Assembly (NCBI GenBank): GCA_964454445.1
Contig: CAYVTD010000005.1
Location: 1 to 64,000 of the forward strand
Direction: 5' to 3'
Length of the DNA: 64,000 bases
Source of the DNA: CAYVTD01 sp964454445
GTDB lineage: Bacteria; Bacteroidota; Ignavibacteria; Kapaibacteriales; UBA2268
A program made the translations under genes and the position numbers. Of this stretch, positions 55,601-62,612 are shown one piece after another (within the stretch, counting starts at the first letter, position 1; the number at the start of each line of letters is the position of its first letter). The notes under the pieces are model-generated. The model worked only from the letters and a program-made list of their open reading frames with translations. It made no database searches and was not told the DNA's origin.

Positions 55601-55988
55601 TGTGTTGGATTACAATTCTATCGTAACCATCTGAACGAATGCCATTAACAGGGATATTTCGCCATCCTGGGTTCCCATCATAATCAAAAATAATTGGTTC
55701 GCCTATCATATTGTAATGAAGACACCAAAAAGTAGGGGAGACAGCTCCTTCAGCAGGATCGCCAACGAAATAAACAGTATCTTTGCCGGGGGTAGTTCCT
55801 GCATAATATATTTGTAGTTCCACTACTTTGCAAGGACCGTCTGGCACAAGAAAAACAGTTTCTTCACAATCTTGCCTCTCCTGATAACTTGTGCGGGGTA
55901 TGCCATTATCGTTTTTGATGATTACTGTTGCCGAAAAAAGTGAGCTAGAGGAAATCAAAAGAATAAATAAAATCGCCAATATTTTCAT
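52626..55988 (-). CDS. FG-GAP/ASPIC-UnbV repeat protein with type IX secretion sorting domain
   Basis: A 1120-residue secreted protein. After a signal peptide (1-19), FG-GAP/VCBS repeats span about 200-650, each with a calcium-binding D-x-D-x-D-G loop (DFDNDGDLDVY, DYNNDGFPDLY, DFNNDGLPDLC, DLDLDGYIDLA, DYDFDGDLDLI). An ASPIC/UnbV domain follows (about 655-720, SSKEMHFGLGKTEKIDSLVIIYPNG). Three fibronectin-III-like modules (LISPKNDSTDIS, LISPANGES, YYWRVAGMNDGG) lead to a C-terminal sorting domain (LTVSPNPFTNFTQIQYNL ... GVYFVKIYAG), which directs export through the type IX system. It is a single gene; its ligand is unknown. Confidence 0.9.
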   Translation of the reverse strand: MKILAILFILLISSSSLFSATVIIKNDNGIPRTSYQERQDCEETVFLVPDGPCKVVELQIYYAGTTPGKDTVYFVGDPAEGAVSPTFWCLHYNMIGEPIIFDYDGNPGWRNIPVNGIRSDGYDRIVIQHRLNKTGPWFGLDNDGTSSPMRSWLMDPYGTNSLGGPGQYYNPGGDYLVRIAVEYDYPNAYGSSLPPPPPLMPNVILESGIDDGKGNPIRATSMSIVDWNNDGYDDIAIGSYYFENNGDGTFKKVDLGIVAGGTAWADFDNDGDLDVYAIKNGPYDVALRQMISGNQIYLNENGTFVPIKQTKTFLPPYPNPSVDFRLNPKFNNDSIHNPYSNITALWVDYNNDGFPDLYLANNRAGSDPEAYFPDELWKNNGNGTFSRVTDAAGIAAGEPYNAGTSFGGGFYDCYGACAVDYNQDNKQDIFVANYRLVKDNLYKNNGDGTFLEVGASTGVQGVPTQQMGYYGHGMGAEWGDFNNDGLPDLCVGNLGHPDWRGAVSNPSLIFKNNGAPDYNFEEVHKNMGLKFFEMNAGVCWLDLDLDGYIDLAHGQISYDAKGAGVDRLGHLYLNTGPENNYKLQDVTWLYGTVDHGPWCPGRIDYDFDGDLDLIFASNQESFKLFRNDLPRKGDWVAIRLLGSPQNQVSNDAFGSKVICYAGGKLFYRDIAGSATGSLNTQSSKEMHFGLGKTEKIDSLVIIYPNGQIHRLFDLPVNRRYTIEYKGNAIEGRLTVPALKSPQNFAINFKENRLEWYESGAAESYFIQLSDTPDFSNMIFQGNSSELGADINIDININKTYYWRVRASKGEETTAFSSVWSFTTGKPLPKAPILISPKNDSTDISALPQFSWQKSIYTTIYQYETKYSLQIAKDANFEDLIAENNNISELSYKQTDTLTAGNSFFWRVCGTNEGERGPWSEIRSFKVIPLPETPLLISPANGESVAKVAPFVEWQTSANSYYYHLQAAEDPDFHIMHTDKEKLTNNRNVLVGLANGKTYYWRVAGMNDGGSSPWSEVRHFIKATTSVEEIQDEANIIENLTVSPNPFTNFTQIQYNLKTSVNVKIVICNILGEEIETLVDDYLNQGTHISYWKGGLSPQGVYFVKIYAGNNHILEKIVLLK

Positions 55989-56174
55989 AGTTCGTTCCTC
56001 TTTTTTTGAATAAAACTAATTTTTTAATGGTTATTTTCCAATTTATCACAAAGAATAAATCCTTATGAAAATTCGCATATATAAAACAAATATACGAAAT
56101 AAATCATTAGTTTTTTTTAAGAATTATTTTTTTGTTGAAGAAAAAATCTTTGAAAATATTATTAAATAACGATA

Positions 56175-57539
56175 TCAATAGTTAAATCTGACCTTGTACT
56201 TTAAAGTTTTTTCAGTATCTGCAGGAAGGTCGATTTTAAAGCGAACTTTGTAAGCGTTCAATTTTTCATAATCATGATTTTTTTCAAGTATTTCCCAATT
56301 TGAATAGAGCATTCGGTCGATATAAACAACTGATTTGTCTTTTTTCCGGTTTTTAATCTTTACTTCAAATTCGCTATCGGAGACATTACGAGAAATTTGC
56401 TTTGTAGAAACAATTTTTTCATCAATTCTAATATCGAAAGCTTCTCCAACTTTGAGCTTGACCTTTTCGTCCTTAGGAGTGTGGTCTATCAAGTCTTCAC
56501 CGATGAATTCAAGGTCTTTTTCGTCAGATTTATATAGCCGGACTTTGCCTTTTGGCATTGGCATACCGAGTGCACTTTTAGCGGAGTTAATGAACTCTAC
56601 AAAAACTTCCGGCTTGCCATTCTCAATATTGTTGCCATTTGAATTATATATAAATAGCTTATTTATTGGTACTCCTGTTGTTTCGAAGAGTGATACCTGT
56701 TTTGTTTCTTTGTCGGAGATGGTTGTCGGTCTCTGGAGATCATATATATGGTATTCAAAAAATTCTTTTTCTTCAAATTGAGGCTCCGAACCAACTTTAT
56801 CCATATAAGCCATTTCAGCTCTTAATCCGCCTGCTTTTCTAAGATTTAAGTCATCTACACGGTTCACATCACCGGCAACAAGCTTTAAATTTGCATTTTT
56901 ATACTGCGCACCAGAATTATTCTCAATGCTTATCCAAGCGCTCATATCTAATTTACTATCGTCTTTGTTGAGGAGTGCAACATATTCAGTGTGCCAGTTA
57001 AGCCCTTGAGTTTGATAGGAAATTTCTACATCATGGTTTCCATCTTTAGTCGAATTAACTAACCAGTTTAATGTTGGTTTGCTAATCAACCCTTCGGGCA
57101 AGCTCGGGGCAAGTAAGCGATATTCGTTATAATTAGGCAACATAACAATACCACCATCTTTTTGCTTTATTACAAGTTGATTGCCGGCATAAGACATTAA
57201 TTCACCGGAGAAACTGCTTTCCTTGCCAACAAGCATAATCTCTTTGTCGATATATCTATCGAGAATTACGTTCATATTTGCCAAATCGTATCGATAGTTT
57301 TGTTCGATAACAGCGCCATCGAACTTAATATGCACACTTGTAGGATCGATTAATTTTGCGACACCGCGTATCTGAATCTCAGAAACCCCTTTCGTAATGT
57401 TCAATTTCCTGACATCTTTCACAACGCCAAAATTTTGATTGTAAATTGTAACATTAACAGATTTTTGGTCGGTTTCTTGTGCAGAAACTATTCCAAACGA
57501 TAGGATTATTATCGATAAAATTGCACAAAAGTTTTTCAT
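56175..57539 (-). CDS. DUF4139 domain secreted protein
   Basis: Exported protein with signal peptide (about 1-20, ending FGIVSA). The body matches DUF4139, a domain of unknown function: VTIYNQNFGVVKDVRKLNITKGVSEIQIRGVAKLIDPTSV, LNWLVNSTKDGNHDVEISYQTQGLNWHTEYVALL, and KLKVGEAFDIRIDEKIV. I use the ATG at 57539 (454 residues), which starts the signal peptide; a TTG five codons upstream is less likely. It is a single gene between the FG-GAP protein and the metal-cofactor group. Confidence 0.85.
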   Translation of the reverse strand: MKNFCAILSIIILSFGIVSAQETDQKSVNVTIYNQNFGVVKDVRKLNITKGVSEIQIRGVAKLIDPTSVHIKFDGAVIEQNYRYDLANMNVILDRYIDKEIMLVGKESSFSGELMSYAGNQLVIKQKDGGIVMLPNYNEYRLLAPSLPEGLISKPTLNWLVNSTKDGNHDVEISYQTQGLNWHTEYVALLNKDDSKLDMSAWISIENNSGAQYKNANLKLVAGDVNRVDDLNLRKAGGLRAEMAYMDKVGSEPQFEEKEFFEYHIYDLQRPTTISDKETKQVSLFETTGVPINKLFIYNSNGNNIENGKPEVFVEFINSAKSALGMPMPKGKVRLYKSDEKDLEFIGEDLIDHTPKDEKVKLKVGEAFDIRIDEKIVSTKQISRNVSDSEFEVKIKNRKKDKSVVYIDRMLYSNWEILEKNHDYEKLNAYKVRFKIDLPADTEKTLKYKVRFNY

Positions 57540-57723
57540 AATAGTGTTTCCCAAGTGAATAATAGATTATGTATAAATACGAAATGGTGATTGAATGATT
57601 TTTTAAGAAACACTAATTCTTTTTTTAAATTCGTTTGTTTTCTTAATGATTATACAGTAGATAAGAAGATATTTTTCTTATTTGCTAAATTTAAGAATAC
57701 AAAGGAGTTAATTGTAATATTTC

Positions 57724-58662
57724 TCAAACTGTCTGATAAAAGAGACCTCGTTTTTGTAAAGTAGTTGTTATTTTTCTCTGAGTTTCTAATTCTCCGAGGT
57801 ATTTATTGACTTCATTAAGATGTAACCCGAGGATTTCAGAAATATCAACGGCAGTGCAAGGGCGTCGAGAGACAGTCTGCAAGATAGCGTTTTCGGTGTC
57901 TAAACGATACGATCTTACTTCAGTACGTTTGTCTATGGCAGCAATAATTTCAGTATTATGATAGCCGATGTAGTTGGCAAATTTAAGCAAGGTTTCCTCC
58001 GTTGCGGGTTGTAAACCGGGCAATGCTCCAGGTCGGTCTAAAGTGTTTATTTGCAAAACATCTGGTAAAATCCGCCGAACAGCTTTTTTAAGCTCATAAA
58101 GATCTTTGTCGTTGTCGTTATATCCGGGCAAAACAAAAACTTCGAGCCAGATCTTTCCTCTAAACTCCAAGCGAAAATTAACGAGCCCTTCTAAGTACTC
58201 TTTGATATCAAGAGCCTTATGGGGCCTGTCAATACTTAAGAAACCTTCTTTTGTAGCCGAATCGAGCGACGGCAATACTAAATCGGCTTTGAGTAGTGAT
58301 TGGCGAACCGTTTCATCAGAGAGTAGTGTGCCATTAGTTAATATAGCCAATGGTATTTCAGGATATAATATTTTTATTTTATTAATGATTACCCCTATAT
58401 CTGAATGTAATGTTGGCTCGCCGCTACCTGAAAAAGTGATGTAATCCGGGGCGGGGTTATCGTAAAGATAATCATTAAGCTCATCGATTACATCTTCAGT
58501 TTTGACGTATTCTTTTCTAACGAGCGTCAAATTAGTAGTTCTGCCACACTCGCAATACACGCAATTCAAAGTGCAAGTTTTGTGAGGGACAAGGTCAATT
58601 CCCAAGGACATACTGAGGCGCCGCGAAGGCACGGGACCAAAGATATGTTTATATTGTGCCAT
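57724..58662 (-). CDS. Radical SAM protein with C-terminal winged helix
   Basis: Radical SAM enzyme of unknown substrate. The opening (IFGPVPSRRLSMSLGIDLVPHKTC) and the cluster motif C30-x3-C34-x2-C37 (CTLNCVYC) define a conserved family of Fe-S oxidoreductases. SGSGEPTLHSDIG follows, and the last 65 residues form a small winged-helix-like domain. I choose the ATG at 58662 (312 residues), with GGAG upstream; a longer frame overlaps the preceding gene. It is the last gene of the NifX/ATPase group, 16 bases after the NifX-like gene, suggesting a metal-cofactor role; this is inference. Confidence 0.85.
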   Translation of the reverse strand: MAQYKHIFGPVPSRRLSMSLGIDLVPHKTCTLNCVYCECGRTTNLTLVRKEYVKTEDVIDELNDYLYDNPAPDYITFSGSGEPTLHSDIGVIINKIKILYPEIPLAILTNGTLLSDETVRQSLLKADLVLPSLDSATKEGFLSIDRPHKALDIKEYLEGLVNFRLEFRGKIWLEVFVLPGYNDNDKDLYELKKAVRRILPDVLQINTLDRPGALPGLQPATEETLLKFANYIGYHNTEIIAAIDKRTEVRSYRLDTENAILQTVSRRPCTAVDISEILGLHLNEVNKYLGELETQRKITTTLQKRGLFYQTV

Positions 58663-58678
58663 TGTAATACCACTCCAT

Positions 58679-59017
58679 TTATTCTTTAGCAAGCTTTCCG
58701 TTTTTAAATGCATTGTAAGCTTCTTTGACGGTCATTTCGCCGGCGCCAGTGTAAATATCAATAATCATTTTATTTAGGACAGATGCCGCTTTGCCGCCAG
58801 GACCGTTGCCTGTTATTAAAACATCAGGTTTTAGTTCGAAAACTTTCTGAGCGGCTAAAGGTCCTGCTCCGTGTGATTGGGAGTTGACATCACTATTGTC
58901 GATGAAATCGCTAGTATCGTTTGCTTCATCGTAAACAAGGAACCATTCTGCCCTGCCGAAGCGGGCATCCATTTGCGATTCCCAAGAATTATCTTTCACT
59001 GTAAAGAGTATTTTCAT
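58679..59017 (-). CDS. NifX/NifB-C family (dinitrogenase iron-molybdenum cofactor-like) protein
   Basis: Single-domain protein of 112 residues with the fold of NifX/NifY and the NifB C-terminus, proteins that bind Fe-S cofactor precursors. Recognisable are VKDNSWESQMDARFGRAEWFLVYD, GAGPLAAQKVFELKPDVLITGNGPGGKAASVL and IDIYTGAGEMTVKEAYNAF. It lacks cysteines. No nif structural genes are present, so nitrogenase function is not implied; members near MinD-type ATPases are thought to carry iron-sulfur clusters. It lies between the ATPase gene and the radical SAM gene. Confidence 0.88.
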   Translation of the reverse strand: MKILFTVKDNSWESQMDARFGRAEWFLVYDEANDTSDFIDNSDVNSQSHGAGPLAAQKVFELKPDVLITGNGPGGKAASVLNKMIIDIYTGAGEMTVKEAYNAFKNGKLAKE

Positions 59018-59065
59018 TTTTATTCTCCATTCATTTTTAGCAAAAAGAACTAATTATTATTGTGA

Positions 59066-59941
59066 TTATTCGCAACAATCTTTTAATATATTTTTCCAAC
59101 TATTGCGAAGAATCTCGCTTAAAATTTTATCATATTCAATTATGGTTTTGCCGAGAGTCATTGCTTTTGTGAAATTTTCGACATAAGGCAAGTTAGCAAT
59201 ATGAGTTATATTTTCCTTAGATAAAAAAATCTGGATTTGCTTGCTAACATCTTCGTTAATATCGTATTTATTAATGATACACCCTGATTTTATCTTAAAT
59301 CTTTTCACAAGGTCGTTCACTCTTTCCAAATCGTGCAAACCAGACACAGTCGGTTCTGTTACAAAAACGACATAATCGGCTCCTGATAGGGAAGAAACAA
59401 CGGGACAACCCACTCCTGGCGAGCCATCGACTAGAACGAAAGATTTGTTTTGCGTCTTTGCGAGATTTTTTGCTTCTTTTTTCACTTTAGCAACGAGTTT
59501 TCCGGAATTTTCTGCGCCAATAGAAAGTCGGGCATGAACCATTGTGGCTCCAGTTTTTATTGAGGAAGTGAAAACTTTTCCGGCTATCTGCGGCTGCATT
59601 GTAATTGCTTCGACAGCACAAACTCTACTGCAATATGCACATCCTTCACAGTTTACTTGATCGACGCTATATTGTCTTCCATTGACAGTAATAGCATCGA
59701 ATCGACATACTTCAAAACATAAGTTGCAAGAATTGCATTCATCTTGGTCGATAATTGCAAGCTCGCCGCTGTAAAAATCTTCAGTTTTAGCAAAATCCGG
59801 TTTGAGCAACAAGTGCATATCTGCAGCATCTACATCGCAATCGGCGACTATTATATCATCTTGAGCAAGCATTGCAAAAGATGCCGTTAGTGATGTTTTG
59901 CCTGTGCCTCCTTTGCCGGATATAACAACAATTTCTTTCAT
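59066..59941 (-). CDS. MinD-type P-loop ATPase with inserted two-cluster ferredoxin domain (first)
   Basis: SIMIBI-class ATPase. The deviant Walker A is GKGGTGKTS (9-17). A ferredoxin domain is inserted at about 62-112 with two complete C-x2-C-x2-C-x3-C sets: C69/C72/C75/C79 and C98/C101/C104/C108. The switch segment VDGSPGVGCPVVSS carries the family-specific Cys. Relatives (Mrp/NBP35-like) handle Fe-S clusters. The 291 residues end in CCE. Its ATG overlaps the stop of the second ATPase gene by four bases (ATGA), so the two are translationally coupled and probably form a heterodimer. Confidence 0.9.
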   Translation of the reverse strand: MKEIVVISGKGGTGKTSLTASFAMLAQDDIIVADCDVDAADMHLLLKPDFAKTEDFYSGELAIIDQDECNSCNLCFEVCRFDAITVNGRQYSVDQVNCEGCAYCSRVCAVEAITMQPQIAGKVFTSSIKTGATMVHARLSIGAENSGKLVAKVKKEAKNLAKTQNKSFVLVDGSPGVGCPVVSSLSGADYVVFVTEPTVSGLHDLERVNDLVKRFKIKSGCIINKYDINEDVSKQIQIFLSKENITHIANLPYVENFTKAMTLGKTIIEYDKILSEILRNSWKNILKDCCE

Positions 59942-60789
59942 ATTCTATCAAAAATATATTCTTTGATATTGAGTATTTCTTTTTTAAAATCGGGCAATTT
60001 GTCGTAAAGCAAATCACCTTTGGAGTAAAGCTCGGCGGCGCGGCGATTGTTGTCGATTTTGGCTATTATTTCGATATTTTCTCGTTTGCAATAGTCCAAG
60101 ACATCTTCATTGCCCAAGCCCCAGCGATTTACTACAACACAGAAGCGTTTGCCTAGAGCTCGCATTGTTTCCACGGACAAAGTCAAATCGTGCAAGCCAA
60201 ATGGAGTTGGCTCGGTTACGAGTATAACTAGATCGGTATCTTTTGTTGCTTCAATTACCGGGCAAGAAGTGCCGGGAGGGGAATCGTAAAGCTTGATTTC
60301 GGTGTTTTTAAAATGAGTATCAACGAACTTCTTCGTTTTTTCAATGAGTGGTACAGTTTGCTCGACACCGATATCAATTCGTCCTTCGACAAAATCGAGT
60401 CCTTCGCTGTGGTAATACCTTAGAACGCCAATTCTTTCGGGCTTCATAACCAAAGCATTATTGGGGCAAAGCTCGACGCAGGCATAGCAACTATGGCACA
60501 GTTCTTTGAAAACAAGGACTTGCGAGCCAAGCAACATTATTGCATTGTAATTGCAAACTTTTTGGCAAATACCGCTTGACTCGCATTTGCTTTCGTTCCA
60601 ATGAGGAATCATCTTATATTTAATCTCTTCTTTGACCAATTCTGCTTTAAGAAACAAGGCAGAGTTTGGCTCTTCGACATCTAAATCTGCCAATACAACA
60701 TTATCAGTTTCTGAGAGGCACTTTGCAAGGTTAGTTGCAACAGTTGTTTTTCCCGTACCTCCTTTGCCGCTTGCTATCGCTATTTTCAT
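59938..60789 (-). CDS. MinD-type P-loop ATPase with ferredoxin insert, one Cys ligand replaced by Ser (second)
   Basis: Paralogue of the adjacent ATPase: Walker A SGKGGTGKTT (7-16), inserted ferredoxin domain at the same residues, and YDSPPGTSCPVIEA in place of the switch. The second cluster motif is complete (C98/C101/C104/C108), but the first reads C69-E-S-S72-G-I-C75-Q-K-V-C79, with Ser where the partner has Cys72. That site may hold a [3Fe-4S] cluster, a Ser-ligated cluster or none. The 283 residues match the family. It overlaps the following ATPase gene by four bases. Confidence 0.9.
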   Translation of the reverse strand: MKIAIASGKGGTGKTTVATNLAKCLSETDNVVLADLDVEEPNSALFLKAELVKEEIKYKMIPHWNESKCESSGICQKVCNYNAIMLLGSQVLVFKELCHSCYACVELCPNNALVMKPERIGVLRYYHSEGLDFVEGRIDIGVEQTVPLIEKTKKFVDTHFKNTEIKLYDSPPGTSCPVIEATKDTDLVILVTEPTPFGLHDLTLSVETMRALGKRFCVVVNRWGLGNEDVLDYCKRENIEIIAKIDNNRRAAELYSKGDLLYDKLPDFKKEILNIKEYIFDRI

Positions 60790-60833
60790 TGGAATTATAC
60801 TATATCAAAAGTGTTTTTTAATCAGTTTTTTTA

Positions 60834-61196
60834 TTAATGATCACACAAATTCTCGCCAGTAGCCAATTCATTTTTTAAATATTGCTCTACGAGAGACTTC
60901 GGCAAATCTGAATTGACCCCGACACAAACTTTTATCTGATTTTGGCCAAAAAGTTCTTGTGCTTTCATACCCATTCCACCAGAAATTATGACATTGACGC
61001 CTAATTCTGCAAGAAATCTTGGATAGCTGCCTGGCTCGTGCATAGGTGGATTGATGTATTTTTCAGTTATAATGTTATTGTTTTCGGTTTCTATGATTGC
61101 AAACCGTTCGCAATGTCCGAAATGAGGACATAATTTTCCATTTTCTACGGGAACAGCAAATTTCATTTTCATTTCATATAGCTTTTTGTTAAACAT
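60834..61196 (-). CDS. NifX/NifB-C family protein with CPHFGHC motif
   Basis: Second member of the dinitrogenase-cofactor domain family here, 120 residues. The N-terminus is AVPVENGKLCPHFGHCERFAI, with the Cys/His cluster common in this group, then GSYPRFLAELGVNVIISGGMGMKAQELF. Two further ATGs at 61172 and 61166 would give the more usual start MKFAVPV, so the first eight to ten residues are uncertain. It precedes the ATPase pair by 44 bases. It may bind a metal or Fe-S cluster carried by those ATPases; this is inference. Confidence 0.88.
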   Translation of the reverse strand: MFNKKLYEMKMKFAVPVENGKLCPHFGHCERFAIIETENNNIITEKYINPPMHEPGSYPRFLAELGVNVIISGGMGMKAQELFGQNQIKVCVGVNSDLPKSLVEQYLKNELATGENLCDH

Positions 61197-61252
61197 AATT
61201 CATATTTTAATAGTGACGTTTTTCAGCTTTAAAACGTCTTTTTGCAAAAAAT

Positions 61253-61607
61253 CTAATATCCTTGGCCACGTCCTGTGCCTTGACCTTGGCCACGTCCTGT
61301 GCCTTGACCTTGGCCACGTCCTGTGCCTTGACCTTGACTACGTCCTGTGCCTTGACCTTGGCCACGTCCTGTGCCTTGACCTTGGCCACGTCCTNNNNNN
61401 NNNNNNNNNNNNNNNNNNNNNNNNNNNNNNNNNNNNNNNNNNNNNNNNNNNNNNNNNNNNNNNNNNNNNNNNNNNNNNNNNNNNNNNNNNNNNNGTGCCT
61501 TGACCTTGACCACGTCCTGTGCTTTGACCTTGACAGCTACCATCTCGCTTTCCTTGGCCTCTGCCTTGTCCGCGTCCGGCACCTTGACCTTGTGTTGAAT
61601 AATTCAT
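61253..61607 (-). CDS. Gly/Arg/Gln tandem-repeat protein, interrupted by an assembly gap
   Basis: A low-complexity protein starting MNYSTQGQGAGRGQGRGQG (ATG at 61607, with AAAGGA upstream) and ending in GRGQGY. Its body is made of eight-residue units GRGQGQGT, encoded by 24-base repeats. A block of 100 N falls inside the repeats and puts the two ends in different frames, but their sequences join in phase if the gap is a multiple of 24, so the gene is probably intact. Only one Cys is visible, near the start. Gly/Arg-rich proteins of this kind accompany NifX/MinD-type clusters. Function unknown. Confidence 0.7.
61260..61535. repeat. 24-base tandem repeat array
   Basis: The unit is close to TTGGCCACGTCCTGTGCC followed by TTGACC. 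Six copies are visible left of the N block and one to two right of it; the fourth copy carries a TA for CC change. Flanks on both sides of the gap end and begin at the same point of the unit, so the gap replaces a whole number of units. Confidence 0.9.
61395..61494. other. Assembly gap of exactly 100 N
   Basis: The run has the conventional length used for gaps of unknown size and lies inside the tandem repeats, where short reads cannot be joined. Its true length is unknown. Confidence 0.99.
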
Positions 61608-61648
61608 AAAACTATCCTTTCTTTTGTAAATAAGTTAATTAATTTAAA

Positions 61649-61784
61649 AATGGAGTTGCTTCAAAAGTTTAAATTTTTTTTTGCTTTACTTTATTAGTTA
61701 AATTTAATATTTTTCTTATTGTAAGATTTCTATCTTTTTATAAACGATTAAAATTTTGGTTTTAAATAATGAAGCAACCCCATT
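61649..61784. repeat. 136-base AT-rich element with 14-base inverted ends
   Basis: AATGGAGTTGCTTC at 61649-61662 is matched by GAAGCAACCCCATT at 61771-61784, whose reverse complement differs at one base. The similarity continues weakly inward. The inside is very AT-rich and non-coding. It lies in the region upstream of the Gly/Arg/Gln gene. It could be a small MITE-like insertion or a long-range RNA hairpin; no target-site duplication is evident. Confidence 0.45.
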
Positions 61785-61804
61785 ACAAACCAGTCCGATG
61801 AGTT

Positions 61805-61840
61805 AAAAAAAGTTGACTTACGCTATGGCTCAACTTTTTT
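61805..61840 (-). terminator. Intrinsic terminator overlapping the DUF5320 stop codon
   Basis: On the minus strand AAAAAAGTTGA, a 13-base loop containing the stop codon, then TCAACTTTTTTT forms a strong stem ending in a T run. It separates the DUF134-DUF5320 transcript from the downstream genes. Confidence 0.7.
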
Positions 61841-62131
61841 CTCGAATCGGTCGAGTTTCTCTTGTAAAGAGTTGAGCATATTTTTAATGAAGCCAATCTC
61901 CTTTGCAATAGGAGTTTCAACTTCTTGGAAATAAGCTCTTTGCGGGTAAGCAGCGGATCTAACACCAAATCCTCTTCCTATTCCCCTTCCGAAGAACCCT
62001 CTACCTAATCCTCTTCCATAGCCGGCGTCCATAGATTCGAAACCGGCATAATCGTTACCGGCGCAGTATCCTCTACCGCGGCCAGTCATTGGACCTTGTC
62101 CTGTTGGTCCTGTTCTATCTCCTCTGGGCAT
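61823..62131 (-). CDS. DUF5320 family glycine-rich protein
   Basis: A 102-residue protein of the DUF5320 family: MPRGDRTGPTGQGPMTGRGRGYC, then Gly/Arg/Phe-rich repeats (YGRGLGRGFFGRGIGRGFG), then a C-terminal coiled coil (IAKEIGFIKNMLNSLQEKLDRFEKK). Function unknown; members cluster with NifX-like and MinD-type ATPase genes. I use the ATG at 62131 because AAAGGAGG lies directly upstream; a longer frame exists. It overlaps the end of the DUF134 gene by 17 bases, so the two are co-translated, and a terminator follows. Confidence 0.88.
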   Translation of the reverse strand: MPRGDRTGPTGQGPMTGRGRGYCAGNDYAGFESMDAGYGRGLGRGFFGRGIGRGFGVRSAAYPQRAYFQEVETPIAKEIGFIKNMLNSLQEKLDRFEKKVEP

Positions 62132-62585
62132 TTCTGCCTCCTTTCTGATTACTATTAATGCAACATCTGCCATGCCCGAAGCCGCCCGCAAGATTAATTA
62201 AGTTAGTCGAGCCGCATTGCGGACATGTGTTAATTTCAGTACTAATATTAATATTGAACTTATGACCACAATTTTGACAATGAATAATATTGTTACGAAA
62301 ATGGACGTTTCCTCCTTCGATAGCAAGCACTTTTCCATTAATAAGAAAATCTGCCATTTTAAAGCGTGCTTTTTCGATAAGCCGGGTAAAAGTTGGACGC
62401 GAGACTCCCATATCATCGGCAGCTTCTTCTTGCGATAATGCCTCATAATCGGCAAGCCGCAGCGCTTCGTATTCATCGAGCGTCATTGTAATTTGCTCGA
62501 GGAATCCTCTGCCAGTGCCTATCGGCTTGAACTCGGCAAATAGTGGCGGTCTGTGGACTATCCTGTCTTTCTGCGGTCTAGGCAT
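62115..62585 (-). CDS. DUF134 helix-turn-helix regulator with C-terminal zinc ribbon
   Basis: Putative DNA-binding protein of 156 residues. The DUF134 domain begins MPRPQKDRIVHRPP and contains a sigma-70-region-4-like helix-turn-helix (LSQEEAADDMGVSRPTFTRLIEKAR, about 50-74). A C-terminal extension holds a zinc-ribbon-like set C103/C106/C121/C124 and a CC pair at 141-142, suggesting metal or redox sensing. I start at the ATG at 62585, with AAGGA upstream. Its promoter contains a palindrome that may be its own operator. It overlaps the DUF5320 gene and is divergent from hydF. Confidence 0.85.
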   Translation of the reverse strand: MPRPQKDRIVHRPPLFAEFKPIGTGRGFLEQITMTLDEYEALRLADYEALSQEEAADDMGVSRPTFTRLIEKARFKMADFLINGKVLAIEGGNVHFRNNIIHCQNCGHKFNINISTEINTCPQCGSTNLINLAGGFGHGRCCINSNQKGGRNAQRR

Positions 62586-62612
62586 TTTTCCTTCTTTCAA
62601 AATTGATTTTTA

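Noticed and set aside
61186..61503. Plus-strand ORFs through the tandem repeats
   Set aside because: They read the repeat on the wrong strand as Cys/Leu or Ala/Thr/Ser runs. The minus strand gives a start with a ribosome site and a Gly-rich protein typical of the neighbourhood.
61260..61535. CRISPR-like array
   Set aside because: The 24-base units are contiguous without unique spacers and encode a repeat protein.
58679..62131. Nitrogenase cofactor (nif) cluster
   Set aside because: NifX-like domains are present but there are no nifHDK, nifE, nifN or full-length nifB genes; the domain is widespread outside nitrogen fixation.
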